Shown: positions 48,229 through 58,348 of the stretch, piece after piece
Layout of the letters: every line of letters starts with the position of its first letter
How positions within the stretch are numbered: the stretch's first letter is position 1
Source: Linanthus parryae
Taxonomy: Eukaryota; Streptophyta; Magnoliopsida; Ericales; Polemoniaceae
DNA: 64,000 bases
Assembly: GCA_023055425.1 (NCBI GenBank)
Contig: JALGPY010000009.1
Location: forward strand, 54,312,616-54,376,615
Direction: 5' to 3'
Made by a program: the position numbers and the translations under genes
The notes under the pieces: generated by a model
Told to the model about the DNA's origin: nothing
Database searches by the model: none
What the model saw: the letters and a program-made list of their open reading frames with translations, nothing else

Positions 48229-49695
48229 TGACACGCTCCAATTGCAAGTGCACAGTTGTCGGTGCAGTAATAATCGGAAAAGTCCGGATTGTCGAACCCA
48301 AAGGACTTCGTGTAACTAACTATTAAGTTTGTTCTTTATGTGGGCAAAGCGCAGTTGTTTTGTGATTTCTAATCCTACTAAATATTAAAATAACAATTAT
48401 CTCAAATAATTCAAAGAATTATTTCAAGATTAACGAGCACGGGTTGATATTGTTGTTTATCAAATGTAATTAAATTCAGGATATCTCTACGGATCACTAG
48501 GGATGTCACACTACGTTGGGTTTATGTTTTGCTAACACGATGATTTCTTTTTCTAGTTAAACGAGCAATTGTATATTGAAGATGTCTCAACCAATATCTA
48601 TGCCTAAACTATCGTAACTGATTCCTCTAGCTTACTCAAGTTCAAGCATGCATTACGATACTAATTTCTACTCTTGTTCTTAGCTAACTAGCAAGATTCC
48701 TCAACCCTAGATACGGCTAGTGTGTATTTCAATTTTCCGGGCAACAAACGTAGATTCCTCTATCGTTCATAACCTAGCACAATCCTATTAATACGTCTAT
48801 CAATAGAAAAGATGAATTAAAAACATGAAATACACATAACTAGATAAGAAATCATCAATTAAGCTCAAAAGCATGAGAGTAAATCCATAAACCACAAGTT
48901 GTAGTGATCAAACCCTAGTTTCCTACGAGATATCCCAAAATAAGGGTTTAGCTACTCATAATCATGTTCATAATACAAAGTTTCATGATCAAGTATCAAA
49001 ATCTAGAGAAGAAAAGAAGAAGAGAAGCCAAACGGATGATCCAAGCTCTCGACCTAGCTCCCAAGCACTCCAAGCACGACTCCCAAGGTGTGTTCTGATG
49101 TTGAATGACGTTCCCCCAATGTTTCCTAAGTCTTTTGTGGCTTCAAACTCCCAAAACTATGCCAAAATAGCGAAAACAGCCCAAAAATTCGATCCTGGCC
49201 GCAGAGGTAATCGTACGATTACCTTGATGTGATCGTACGATTACTTGCCTCTCAGGTAATCGTACGATCACCTTCAAGTAATCGTACGATTACTTCTGGA
49301 TGAAGGTAATCGTACGATTACCTTGAGGTAAGTGTACGGTTACTTTTCATCCTCTTCCATTCAATCTTCAACTTCTTGCTTTTTTTTCCTTTCGTCTTCA
49401 CTTCCCGAGCATCCCTTTGAGCCTCCAACTTTTCCGAAGTTCACTTTTGCTCCAACGCCACGTCCCGAGCTCCCGGTTCCTGAAAACCACAACACGAGAA
49501 ACATACCGGAAGATCAAACGTGATAAAATATATCAAAAATCAATGCAAAAAGTGCCCGGACTCATCATTAACGTGCAAAGACTCAACATGCTCAAATTTA
49601 GCAAGAAATGATCCAAAATCTATCAAAACGCATCGGAATACACGCAAAACGGTAAGAAAACATATAAGAATATAACTCCAAATATGGAGTTATCA
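48229..49695 (-). repeat. Athila 3' LTR
   Basis: It is 1,467 bp, beginning TG and ending CA. It contains the palindrome cluster at 49,207-49,343. The end that is 5' in element sense forms a short hairpin (AACTCCATATTTGGAGTT). Differences from the other LTR were seen near 48,243, 48,972 and 49,338. The short open frames at 49,332-49,611 recur in the other LTR and are not genes. Confidence 0.96.
49207..49343. repeat. Palindrome cluster in the 3' LTR (six copies)
   Basis: There are six copies of GTAATCGTACGATTAC or one- to three-base variants, at about 24-bp spacing. The 16-mer is its own reverse complement. Confidence 0.95.
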
Positions 49696-49710
49696 AATAT
49701 CCCCACACTT
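49696..49710 (-). other. Polypurine tract (plus-strand primer)
   Basis: On the element strand AAGTGTGGGGATATT directly precedes the 3' LTR (TGATAACTCC). Confidence 0.75.
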
Positions 49711-51660
49711 ACCCGTTGCGCGTCCCGAGCAACAATTCAAGTCTCAAACTATCTCAAATCATCCGAACCTCCCTCCTCTCATCTCACCTCTTGAGTCAAC
49801 CGTTCCAACCAAGACCATTGCATACTTTTCAACTTACCAATTGCATACTAACCTCAATTAGCCGACTCAATACCCACGACGACTCAATACAAGACTCAAC
49901 GATGCAACAATATGATGCAATGCAAATATATGACTCGATCCTACACAACACAAATATACACAAAACGTCTTTTTAGGCGAGATCGGGCAATCTCAATTAG
50001 CTCAAATCGGTTCTCATGGAGTGATGAAGAATCTAGGAACGAGGTATGAATTGCAACTAAAATTGACAACAAGAATTTCCCTTAGTTAGTATAGAAAGCC
50101 TAGCTTTACTACGTATAAGAATAACCTACCTCTTCGCGTGTGCCGATAAATAAGAGGCTACGCTAGGCTAAGCCACATTCAAGGTCCGAGCTCCTATTCC
50201 GCTAACGGGTGAAAATGTAGAGGCTTAGGGACAAAAGGATAATCATGTAGTAACAAGTCCTAAGCGTCACATTCTCACGTTAAAACCCACATCTCACACA
50301 CCCTCACCACGATGATAGGAACCGCAACCCGAAACTCACCATCTCCGGCCCTCGATCCCCTCAAACCCCGGTACAATAACGATTTCCGTGGCCACCGTCG
50401 TGAAACATGCGCAAGATGAACGTTGCCGTCAATGAAATAGTTGCTTCCACCACTCGGTCTTCATTAAGCTTCAACTGTCTTCCTTTATTTCATCTCTCCT
50501 TTTTTTCTCTCTTTTTTTTTTTCATTTTCATTTTTTTTTTTCTGTTTTTTTTTTTTTTTTTTTTTTTAACTAATCTCTCAATATCCAAAACACAATGTCA
50601 CAACGTATATCTCGAGTGGTCTTCCAAGTGTTAAGCCATACAAAACGTTAAGGGGAGGAAGTAAACAATCCAATGAATATGTATCACACGTAAAATCCAT
50701 CTCCCCCTAACTCAATAAAGTACACGGCGCCACTAAACAAAGCCGCAAACAAATCCAAGTACAAGTAGGGGGATGGAGTCGTCACAAGCTCAATCTCTAT
50801 GTCCGTAGTCAAAAGTCGACATCCCCACACTAGAATATATCCATGTCCCCTCTCAAGTAATCAAAGCAATATAAGTCTCGTGCTTAATCCAACTGATCCT
50901 CCTACACCAAGATGATGAAAAGAAACGATCCCTAGCACGATCCACCAATTAAATCACCCAACCCAATTTGTGCGTATTAGATGCCACGCACTCACGGCTC
51001 TCCACAACTGTGTCCATGGTGTAATGACATGGAACACCGCCACACCGAAGTGCGCAAGCCTACTCTCACTCACCCTCGCATTCCCCTCGATAATCAGAAA
51101 TGAAGTATATGCGATATGTAAGACTCACACAATATATCGTGAAGCACTCCCTCATCGAACCCCCTCAACTACAAACACCCTCGTGACGCACTAAAGCGGT
51201 GATTCTAACCAATCGATGATGAAGGCCAAGAATCGTCACCCTAAGTTCAGAGGCTATCAAAGAATCCAAGGATCGAAATAGGGTTCACTAGTGGCCCTAC
51301 AAGGTAAGTTCTATAAGCAGTGAGTGCTCTAATACACACCTCGCACAGCTGTTTCGTGTGCCACTACGAGGCGGGTTGGCGACTACCTAAGACGTACACA
51401 TGAATGTTCGGCTCCTTTAGCTCACACCTAGCTCAACTCTTGTAAGAAAACAAAGCACACACTTTAGATTTGAAAATCATCTAAGTGTCGTAAAATAGGT
51501 AGGTATTCCCGTAAAGGAAGTCTCTCTATACGTACTAAGGGGAACTCAAATTGTCATTCTCGGTCACACGTCATACCCTATGCCTAAAGTTCTCACACTC
51601 CTCGATTTTCCAAATTCAAGCTTCTTTTGATTGCCCTTTCTCAATTTTCAATTTGTTTTT

Positions 51661-51699
<39 letters not shown>

Positions 51700-52054
51700 A
51701 TTTCCTACTCTATATGCATGGGCCGACTCGAAAGAAGACTCGAAACTGACTCGATTCGGGTAGGTGGACTCAATTAAATAAAACGTGCACTAAACACAAA
51801 CTACTCACAATACGACACAAACGACACAAACACAATATATATAATCACGACACTGACTACAAAACTGACTCACGACACGACACGACATGACACAAACGAC
51901 CTAAACAACCTATATGTAACTGGTGAATGCAGACAGACACGGACTTGGCTAATGAAAGGCTGAGAAACCCCCCCACACTTGAACGCGTCGTTGTCCTCAA
52001 CGAATGCATAGGCAAGCGAAAAGACTCAGCATTCAAATGCAGGGAGTGGTAAGT
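49711..52054 (-). other. Athila 3' non-coding region
   Basis: There is no credible reading frame on either strand. It contains long T runs (50,510-50,568 and 51,661-51,695). Next to the ORF3 stop a second tract, AAGTGTGGGGGGGTTTC on the element strand (51,964-51,980), resembles the polypurine tract beside the LTR. Confidence 0.7.
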
Positions 52055-53605
52055 TTACTCGGACGAATCCTCGTCGTCCTGGTCCTGGTCTCCGGAGTAA
52101 GCATCCGAATGGTACTCGTAGGCACCAGGGTAGGACTCTTGGCCACTAGGCCACTGATCTCTCGGTAATCCCACATGAGTGGACAACGCCTCTAACCACT
52201 GGTCCTGACGGTGCTGATGCAAACTCACCTGACGTAGGCCCTGACCGAGGTTACGCAAGCTACTGCGATGATGCTCAAACTGCCTAGCACTCATGTCAGC
52301 CACATAATCACGGGACCGACCATTTGAGTTAAGGGTCATAGTCCTAGTCAGTCGCAACTCGGACATCAAGTCCGCTAAGGTCACACTCGGCTGGCCAGGG
52401 TGAACGACAGGGGGTGGTACAGGCGGAGGTGGAACGGGAGTAGGAGCTGGAGGAATAGGAGCTGGAGGAGTAGAAGCCGCTCGTGAGGAAGAGGCTTTTT
52501 TCTTAGCCTTTCCCGTAGGGGGTCTAGAGCTGGATCCCTCCTCCATCACCACTACATCCTTAAATGGGTCCGGGATCTTATCAAACAGTCTCGGGGCCTT
52601 GGGTTTGAGGTCTAGCTCTCCATCAGGCACGTCAGCCCCGCAATTCTTGGCTAAATGCATAAGTAAGAAACTATGGCCCACAGACTTCCTATTTTTCTCT
52701 TCAAATCTCTCATGGAAATACAAGAAAATCCGCCTAGGAATGTCTATTCGATCCCCCCTCGATAGACACAGAGCCATGACACAAACCTCAAAGTCCGCGT
52801 AATTGGGAGCCGAAACTCCCAACACCCACGACGCCAACAACTCAATGAGCCACCTTGGCTTAGGCAGCAAGTATCCGACTGGGATCTTCCAATGTCTGAT
52901 GTCGGTCTTAGACCTATCCCAGTCGGCCCCTGGCACCCCCGCAAAACAAAATGCTGACACCTCATTAATGAGAGTCTGCTGGTCTTTCTGCAGATAAACC
53001 CTAAACTGACAGGGTGCCGTCAACGGGGGCCACTTAAGCGCGGCGGCGATGTTCTCAGAGGACAAAACTAGCCAGTTCCGACGACAATAAATGACACGAG
53101 GGTCATTGAGCTGAGCTGTCTCACCCTCGTTAGTATGTCTTGCATTCGCATAAATCTCACGAGTCAGCACAGAACTGGCTTTCTTCTTAACTAATTCCAT
53201 CCACCCCGCAAAATTTTCAGTCTCGGCGACCTTTCGTAGGTCATCCGGCAACCCCTCAATGGGAAATAGTCGCTCTATCTGGACACCCCTATTGATCCTA
53301 GGGTTTGACCTATAAAAACCTTGAGCAGTCGCCGAAATAAACCTAAAGTCACAAAAGACCGGGCCCCTATCAACTGCCAACTTTTTGTCATCTGGCGCAC
53401 GACCACGACCCTTTCGAATTGGGGGCAAAGAGGATGGAACGGGTGTAGTGAATATCCTAAGTTCAGGTGATAACGGGATGACCAATTGGGCACCCGAGTC
53501 ACCCCCCTTTTGAACAGTCTCCGTGTCAGAATCGTTCCCCCCACTTCCCCCAGGTAATGTGTAGTCTGGGTCGTTGTCACGACTCGTTCTCGCACGTTTA
53601 CTCAT
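52055..53605 (-). CDS. Athila ORF3 (env-position protein, plant-transposon type domain)
   Basis: The open frame is intact. The start chosen is MSKRARTSRD at 53,605, the second ATG; an upstream ATG at 53,623 would add six residues. A Ser/Asp-rich N-terminus is followed by a conserved-looking region at about residues 85-300 (FRFISATAQGFYRS, LTREIYANARHTNEGE, WLIELLASWVLGVSAPNYA). This resembles the putative plant transposon protein domain common in ORF3 of Athila relatives. Next come a Pro-rich linker (PPAPIPPAPTPVPPPP) and an acidic tail (DQDQDDEDSSE). There is no signal peptide or convincing membrane helix, so an envelope role is not supported by sequence. Function is unknown. Confidence 0.8.
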   Translation of the reverse strand: MSKRARTSRDNDPDYTLPGGSGGNDSDTETVQKGGDSGAQLVIPLSPELRIFTTPVPSSLPPIRKGRGRAPDDKKLAVDRGPVFCDFRFISATAQGFYRSNPRINRGVQIERLFPIEGLPDDLRKVAETENFAGWMELVKKKASSVLTREIYANARHTNEGETAQLNDPRVIYCRRNWLVLSSENIAAALKWPPLTAPCQFRVYLQKDQQTLINEVSAFCFAGVPGADWDRSKTDIRHWKIPVGYLLPKPRWLIELLASWVLGVSAPNYADFEVCVMALCLSRGDRIDIPRRIFLYFHERFEEKNRKSVGHSFLLMHLAKNCGADVPDGELDLKPKAPRLFDKIPDPFKDVVVMEEGSSSRPPTGKAKKKASSSRAASTPPAPIPPAPTPVPPPPVPPPVVHPGQPSVTLADLMSELRLTRTMTLNSNGRSRDYVADMSARQFEHHRSSLRNLGQGLRQVSLHQHRQDQWLEALSTHVGLPRDQWPSGQESYPGAYEYHSDAYSGDQDQDDEDSSE

Positions 53606-53623
53606 TTTAATCAAGTAGAACAA

Positions 53624-54400
53624 GATAACACAAGTAATGTAACAAAAACAAGAACGTGCACAGTGACAAGTTGTGTACAGTTATATGGCAATTAAACACG
53701 TAGCACACAATCCTAGGACTTTAATCAATCGCCCCCAAACACGCTTCTAAGCGCAACAAAAAGTAAATCGGGCTTTTACTCAATTGGGCCTAGACTCGAA
53801 TATGGAAATTGGGCGAGAGATTAGGACGTACCTACGTGCCCGGAGCAAGTCTTACGGGCACGAATTTGCAGAATTTCGACCACCCGGGCTGATTTAGGGT
53901 CGCCGAAATTTTTGTTCCGAATTCTTCAATTGACTTGTGCTTTTTGCTCCTTGCGGTGTCCCCGTCGAAACCCTCGAATATCTTCTTCAAATTCGACCTC
54001 AATCCCCTCCAATTGCAGATTCACTCTCAAACCCTAGCTTGCCCTCCTTCTTCGATTGACCACCAATTAGAGTTGTGGTAGTGGTGGTGATGGCTCTGTG
54101 ATGGTGATGGTGATGGTTGGAGATGGTGAGGGTGGCGGAGAGAGAGAGAGTGTAGGCGGCGATGGTGAGGAGGAGACAAGACCGTCGGGTGGATGAGAGA
54201 GAGTGGTGACTGGTGGGTTTGGCGAGAGAGAAGGGTGGCAGCGGCGGCTTAGTGACGACGGTGGTGGCGTTGGTGAAGCGGTGGAGTTGATGGTAGCTGG
54301 TGGCTCGCGGCGATGGTGATTGCAGAGGAGAGGAGACGGGTTGGTCGACGGGATGAAGGTATGGAGAATAATAGAAGAAATTTTTGTTTTAACCCCTTAA
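53624..54400 (-). promoter_or_regulatory. Leader-like region upstream of ORF3
   Basis: Reading the element strand from 54,370, a pyrimidine-rich stretch with many CCACC and CATC triplets and CTCTCTC runs is followed by CTAGGGTTTGAGAG (about 54,030). Then comes a 400-bp stretch to the ORF3 start. Such composition is common in plant 5' untranslated leaders. No TATA box was identified with confidence. It lies directly downstream of the palindrome cluster. A separate or spliced ORF3 message is inferred, not shown. Confidence 0.4.
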
Positions 54401-54414
54401 CTGCCCGTAAGAAA

Positions 54415-54790
54415 GTAATCGTACGATTACTTTCAGGTAATCGTACGATTACTTGAAAGTAATCGTGCGATTACTTGTGCTACGAGTGGGCAGTGGCTGT
54501 CATGAAAGTTCACCTCAAAAATTTTTTCTAAGGGAGAAGTAATCGTACGATTACTTCTTAGTGGTCGTACGATTACTTTTAAAGTAACCGTACGATTACT
54601 TTTTAGTAATCGTGCGATTACTTTCTAGTAACCGTACGACTACTTAAAGGTAATCGTACGATTACTTTAAAGTAATCGTGCGATTACTCTTGGTACGAAT
54701 GGGCAGTGAGCTTTCTCCACACTTCCAACCCAAAAATTTTTCTAAGGCAAAAGTAAACGTACGATTACCCTTAGGTAATCGTACGATTAC
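54415..54790. repeat. Internal palindrome cluster (twelve copies)
   Basis: Twelve copies of the 16-bp palindrome GTAATCGTACGATTAC or close variants are present; five are perfect. Spacer motifs repeat too: CACTGCCCA(C/T)TCGTA on the element strand appears twice, and AAAAATTTT stretches twice. This indicates a larger duplicated unit. The core is the same as in the LTR clusters. Confidence 0.95.
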
Positions 54791-55909
54791 TTTTGTGCAG
54801 GAGAAAAATTTTTAATCGCCAAAATATAACCTTTACCTCGTATTTTGATCCCGAACTCCGATGAATGTGATTTTTGCACCTTTGGATCCCTTTTCCGACG
54901 TATGTCTTGCTCATAAAAATAACGTCCCGTTTCCGGATCGTTTTCCCGTCTTTCCTCAATTATCGCTTAATTACGCGAAAAATATCCAAATTGTGCCTAA
55001 TTTGCCGCTTTCTTCAAAATTTTGCAATCACCTTCATCAAGACGGGGAGTGTGGGATCTCTTCTCATGTAGAAAAATTCCCAAAGTCCGGGGACTCTTTC
55101 ATTCTTCGATTTCGCGCTTCCAAAGGCTCGTTTTGCATTTCCGGATGCTTTTGGACGCCTTTTAGCATCCTTTTTCGTCGTTTTTGCTCGTTTCTTTGGT
55201 TTGTCATGGATCTCCTCGACCTCGAGACTCCATTTATGGTATAAAAGATTCCCAAAGTCCGGGGAACCTTTCATTCTTCAATTTGCTCATTCCAAAGACT
55301 CGTTTGGCAATCCCGGATGCTTTTTGGCTCCCTTTTCCTCTTCGCAACATCCTTTTTGGCATAACTTCTTCGTCCGGACTCCGATATACGCGATCCACCT
55401 ATCCACAGAAAGCTCTCGAACACCCCCACACTATGGCACTGTTCAAATCAGCTCACAGTCCTGTCTTCAAAAATTTGCCTCGTAATCCGTGCCATTGTGC
55501 CAGCTTTCTCATTCTCTTTACGTCTTCTTCGCGTATATCAAGAAGGGGAGTCCGGAAACTTGATCTCCCCCAGGTGCGTGTGTTGAGTACGTGTAGGAAT
55601 GGCGTCAATCATCCATTTCTTCATTCCGGGTCCCGATACGCGTTTTGGCTTGCTTTTTCTCGTTTTTCGTGCAATTCTTCACTCACGTATCAAGAAGGGG
55701 GATCCGGAATAGGCCTTCCACCTAGAATTCCTGCACATACTCATTGAAAATATTAAATCCACTCTCTCGCACCTCTCAAATAGTTAGAACAAAATAAAAT
55801 AACAAAACTGTATTGAAATCTACACTATGCAGTAAATAGGTTGGGTTGCCTCCCAACAAGCGCTTTGTAATTTAAGGTCGACGGCCCGACCAAGTTACCT
55901 CAAATGAGC
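54791..55909 (-). other. Non-coding stretch between integrase and the palindrome cluster
   Basis: Two copies of a ~73-bp motif starting CCCAAAGTCCGGGGA lie at 55,079 and 55,251 (172-bp period). Shorter relatives (ATCAAGAAGGGG...TCCGGAA) lie at 55,537 and 55,688. Open frames here (54,861-55,747) have no recognised domains and run on the non-element strand. Confidence 0.6.
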
Positions 55910-58348
55910 TCAGATATCGGGAATTGGTTTGAGGCTCTCGATAACCCCAATGAAATTCCCGTCCACGTATGGTTTTGCTCGCTGTCCATTTACCTTGAAC
56001 CTGTTCCCATTCTCAGCTTCTACCTCGAGCGATCCCCATGGGTAAACCTCTGTAATTGTAAATGGACCACTCCACCTTGATTTCAGCTTGCCCGGAAACA
56101 ATTTCAGTCGGGCGTTGAATATCAATACCTTCTGGCCCACTCTGAAATCTCGTGGAATGATATGCTTGTCATGCCATTGCTTGGTCCTCTCTTTGTATAT
56201 CTTGGCACTCTGATATGCCATCAACCTGTGTTCTTCTAACTCAAGCAATGCCTGCTTCCTTTGCTCACCAGAGAGCTTAGCATCCAAGTTCAATTTCTTG
56301 AGCGCCCAAAACACTTTGTGCTCAAGTTCTACCGGCAGATGACATGATTTCCCGAAAACTAGTTGGTAGGGAGACATGCCTAGGGGAGTCTTGTATGCAG
56401 TCCGGTATGCCCATAAACTATCATCCAAGTGTAGAGCCCAGTCTTTGCGCCCTGGATTGACAGTTTTCTCTAGAATCCCCTTTATCTCACGGTTAGACAC
56501 TTCAGCTTGTCCATTGGATTGTGGATGGTAGGCCAATGAGATTTTGTGTGTTTTTACCCCATACTTGCTCAAGGTATTGGCAAAAACCTTGTTCACAAAG
56601 TGTGATCCCTCGTCGCTAATAATGGCTCTGGGAGTTCCAAATCTTGTGAAGATATTTTTGCGTAAGAATCTCTCGACTGTAGCACTATCATTCTTTGGAC
56701 AAGCCAGAGCCTCCACCCATTTGGTGACATAATCAACAGCCAACAAAATATACAGATTACCAAGCGACGATGGGAATGGCCCCATAAAATCAATCCCCCA
56801 CACATCAAATGGTTCTACTTCTAACACGAAATTTTGAGGCATTTCATTTCGGTTAGAGATATTACCTGTTCTTTGGCATCGGTCACACTGCTGTACAAAT
56901 AGATGGGCGTCTTTATGCAAAGTTGGCCAATAGAAACCGCTCTGAAGTACCTTTGCAACTGTGCGTGATTTGCCGAAATGTCCCCCACAGTTCAACTCGT
57001 GGCAGTGTCTAAGGATCTCCAACGTGTCCGGTTCCGCAACACATCTCCGCAATACATTGTCCGCCCCCAACTTGAACAGATAAGGATCATCCCAGAAATA
57101 CTGTCGCGCGTCTGCAAAGAACTTCTTCCGCTGGTGATAATTCAGGTCCTTGGGCACAATGTTGAGTGCCTTGAAATTTGCCAAGTCAGCAAACCAAGGC
57201 ACAGCTGCAACCACAACCATGAGTTGCTCATCTGGAAAATCCTCTCGAATCGGCAAATCTTCCTGCTTATCGTTCTCCAGTCTCGACAAATGGTCTGCAA
57301 CCACATTTTCTACCCCCTTTTTATCTTTGATCACCACATCGAACTCTTGCATCAACAACACCCACCGGATCAATCTTGGCTTGGCGTCCTTCTTGGTGAG
57401 AAGGTACTTGAGGGCTGAATGGTCCGTGAAGATCGTCACCTGAGAACCCACAAGATATGGACGAAACTTGTCCAACGCAAATATAATAGCCAACATCTCT
57501 TTCTCCGTGGTAGCATAATTAACCTGTGCATCATTAAGAGTACGACTGGCATAATAAATGACGTGAGCTACCTTATCTTTCCGCTGGCCTAGAACTGCTC
57601 CCACCGCATAGTCACTAGCATCACACATGAGCTCAAATGGTAGGGACCAGTCTGGTGTGGTGATGATAGGCGCGCTAATCAGCTTTTCCTTGAGCAAATC
57701 AAAAGCTGACTTGCACTCCGCATTAAAATCAAAAACTGCGTCCTTCTCAAGCAATCCACACAAAGGTTTCGTGATCTTCGAGAAGTCTTTAATGAAGCGC
57801 CGATAGAACCCTGCATGTCCCAAGAAGCTCCTTACCCCTTTAACAGAGGTAGGGTAAGGAAGCTTCTCAATAACCTCAATCTTGGCTCTATCCACCTCTA
57901 ATCCTTTGCTGGAGATCTTGTGGCCCAAAACAATACCCTCGGTAACCATGAAGTGACACTTCTCCCAGTTGAGCACTAGGTTGGTGTCAATGCATCTATC
58001 CAGAACCCGGGCCAACTGTTGCAGGCAGTCTTCGAATCCATCACCATAGAGCGAGAAGTCGTCCATGAACACTTCAAAATTCTGCTCCATCATATCAGAG
58101 AAGATCGACATCATACACCTCTGAAACGTAGCAGGTGCGTTGCATAACCCAAAAGGCATGCGTCTAAAAGCGAAAGTCCCATAAGGACAAGTGAATGTCG
58201 TCTTCTCCTGGTCAGCTGGCTCAATTGCTATCTGGTTGTACCCGGAGTACCCATCCAAAAAGCAATAATGAGAGTGATGTGCTAGCCTATCAAGCATCTG
58301 ATCAACGAATGGAAGGGGAAAATGATCCTTCAAAGTGGCATCATTGAG
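55910..58348 (-). CDS. Athila pol: reverse transcriptase, RNase H, integrase (after an internal stop)
   Basis: The frame continues from the upstream gag-protease frame after a TAG at 58,349-58,351. Domains in order follow. Reverse transcriptase: [27 protein letters not shown], catalytic FMDD. RNase [30 protein letters not shown]. Integrase zinc finger: His pair in [11 protein letters not shown], Cys pair in CDRCQRTG. Integrase catalytic [33 protein letters not shown]-terminus: [20 protein letters not shown], with no chromodomain. It copies element RNA into DNA and inserts it. No further lesion was found over about 810 codons. Confidence 0.95.
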   Translation of the reverse strand, partial: LNDATLKDHFPLPFVDQMLDRLAHHSHYCFLDGYSGYNQIAIEPADQEKTTFTCPYGTFAFRRMPFGLCNAPATFQRCMMSIFSDMMEQNFEVFMDDFSLYGDGFEDCLQQLARVLDRCIDTNLVLNWEKCHFMVTEGIVLGHKISSKGLEVDRAKIEVIEKLPYPTSVKGVRSFLGHAGFYRRFIKDFSKITKPLCGLLEKDAVFDFNAECKSAFDLLKEKLISAPIITTPDWSLPFELMCDASDYAVGAVLGQRKDKVAHVIYYASRTLNDAQVNYATTEKEMLAIIFALDKFRPYLVGSQVTIFTDHSALKYLLTKKDAKPRLIRWVLLMQEFDVVIKDKKGVENVVADHLSRLENDKQEDLPIREDFPDEQLMVVVAAVPWFADLANFKALNIVPKDLNYHQRKKFFADARQYFWDDPYLFKLGADNVLRRCVAEPDTLEILRHCHELNCGGHFGKSRTVAKVLQSGFYWPTLHKDAHLFVQQCDRCQRTGNISNRNEMPQNFVLEVEPFDVWGIDFMGPFPSSLGNLYILLAVDYVTKWVEALACPKNDSATVERFLRKNIFTRFGTPRAIISDEGSHFVNKVFANTLSKYGVKTHKISLAYHPQSNGQAEVSNREIKGILEKTVNPGRKDWALHLDDSLWAYRTAYKTPLGMSPYQLVFGKSCHLPVELEHKVFWALKKLNLDAKLSGEQRKQALLELEEHRLMAYQSAKIYKERTKQWHDKHIIPRDFRVGQKVLIFNARLKLFPGKLKSRWSGPFTITEVYPWGSLEVEAENGNRFKVNGQRAKPYVDGNFIGVIESLKPIPDI

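Noticed and set aside
49332..49611. Paired short frames in both LTRs
   Set aside because: They are duplicated only because the LTRs are copies, and they have no recognised product.
52055..53605. ORF3 as a viral envelope protein
   Set aside because: It has no signal peptide, no clear membrane helix and no fusion-peptide-like segment. Only its position is env-like.
54415..54790. Regularly spaced short repeats resembling a CRISPR array
   Set aside because: The repeats are palindromic, vary in sequence and have short uneven spacers. They lie inside a plant retrotransposon and have no cas genes.
54861..55747. Plus-strand frames of 127 and 187 residues inside the Athila element
   Set aside because: They run against the element, have no domain and lie in sub-repeated non-coding DNA.
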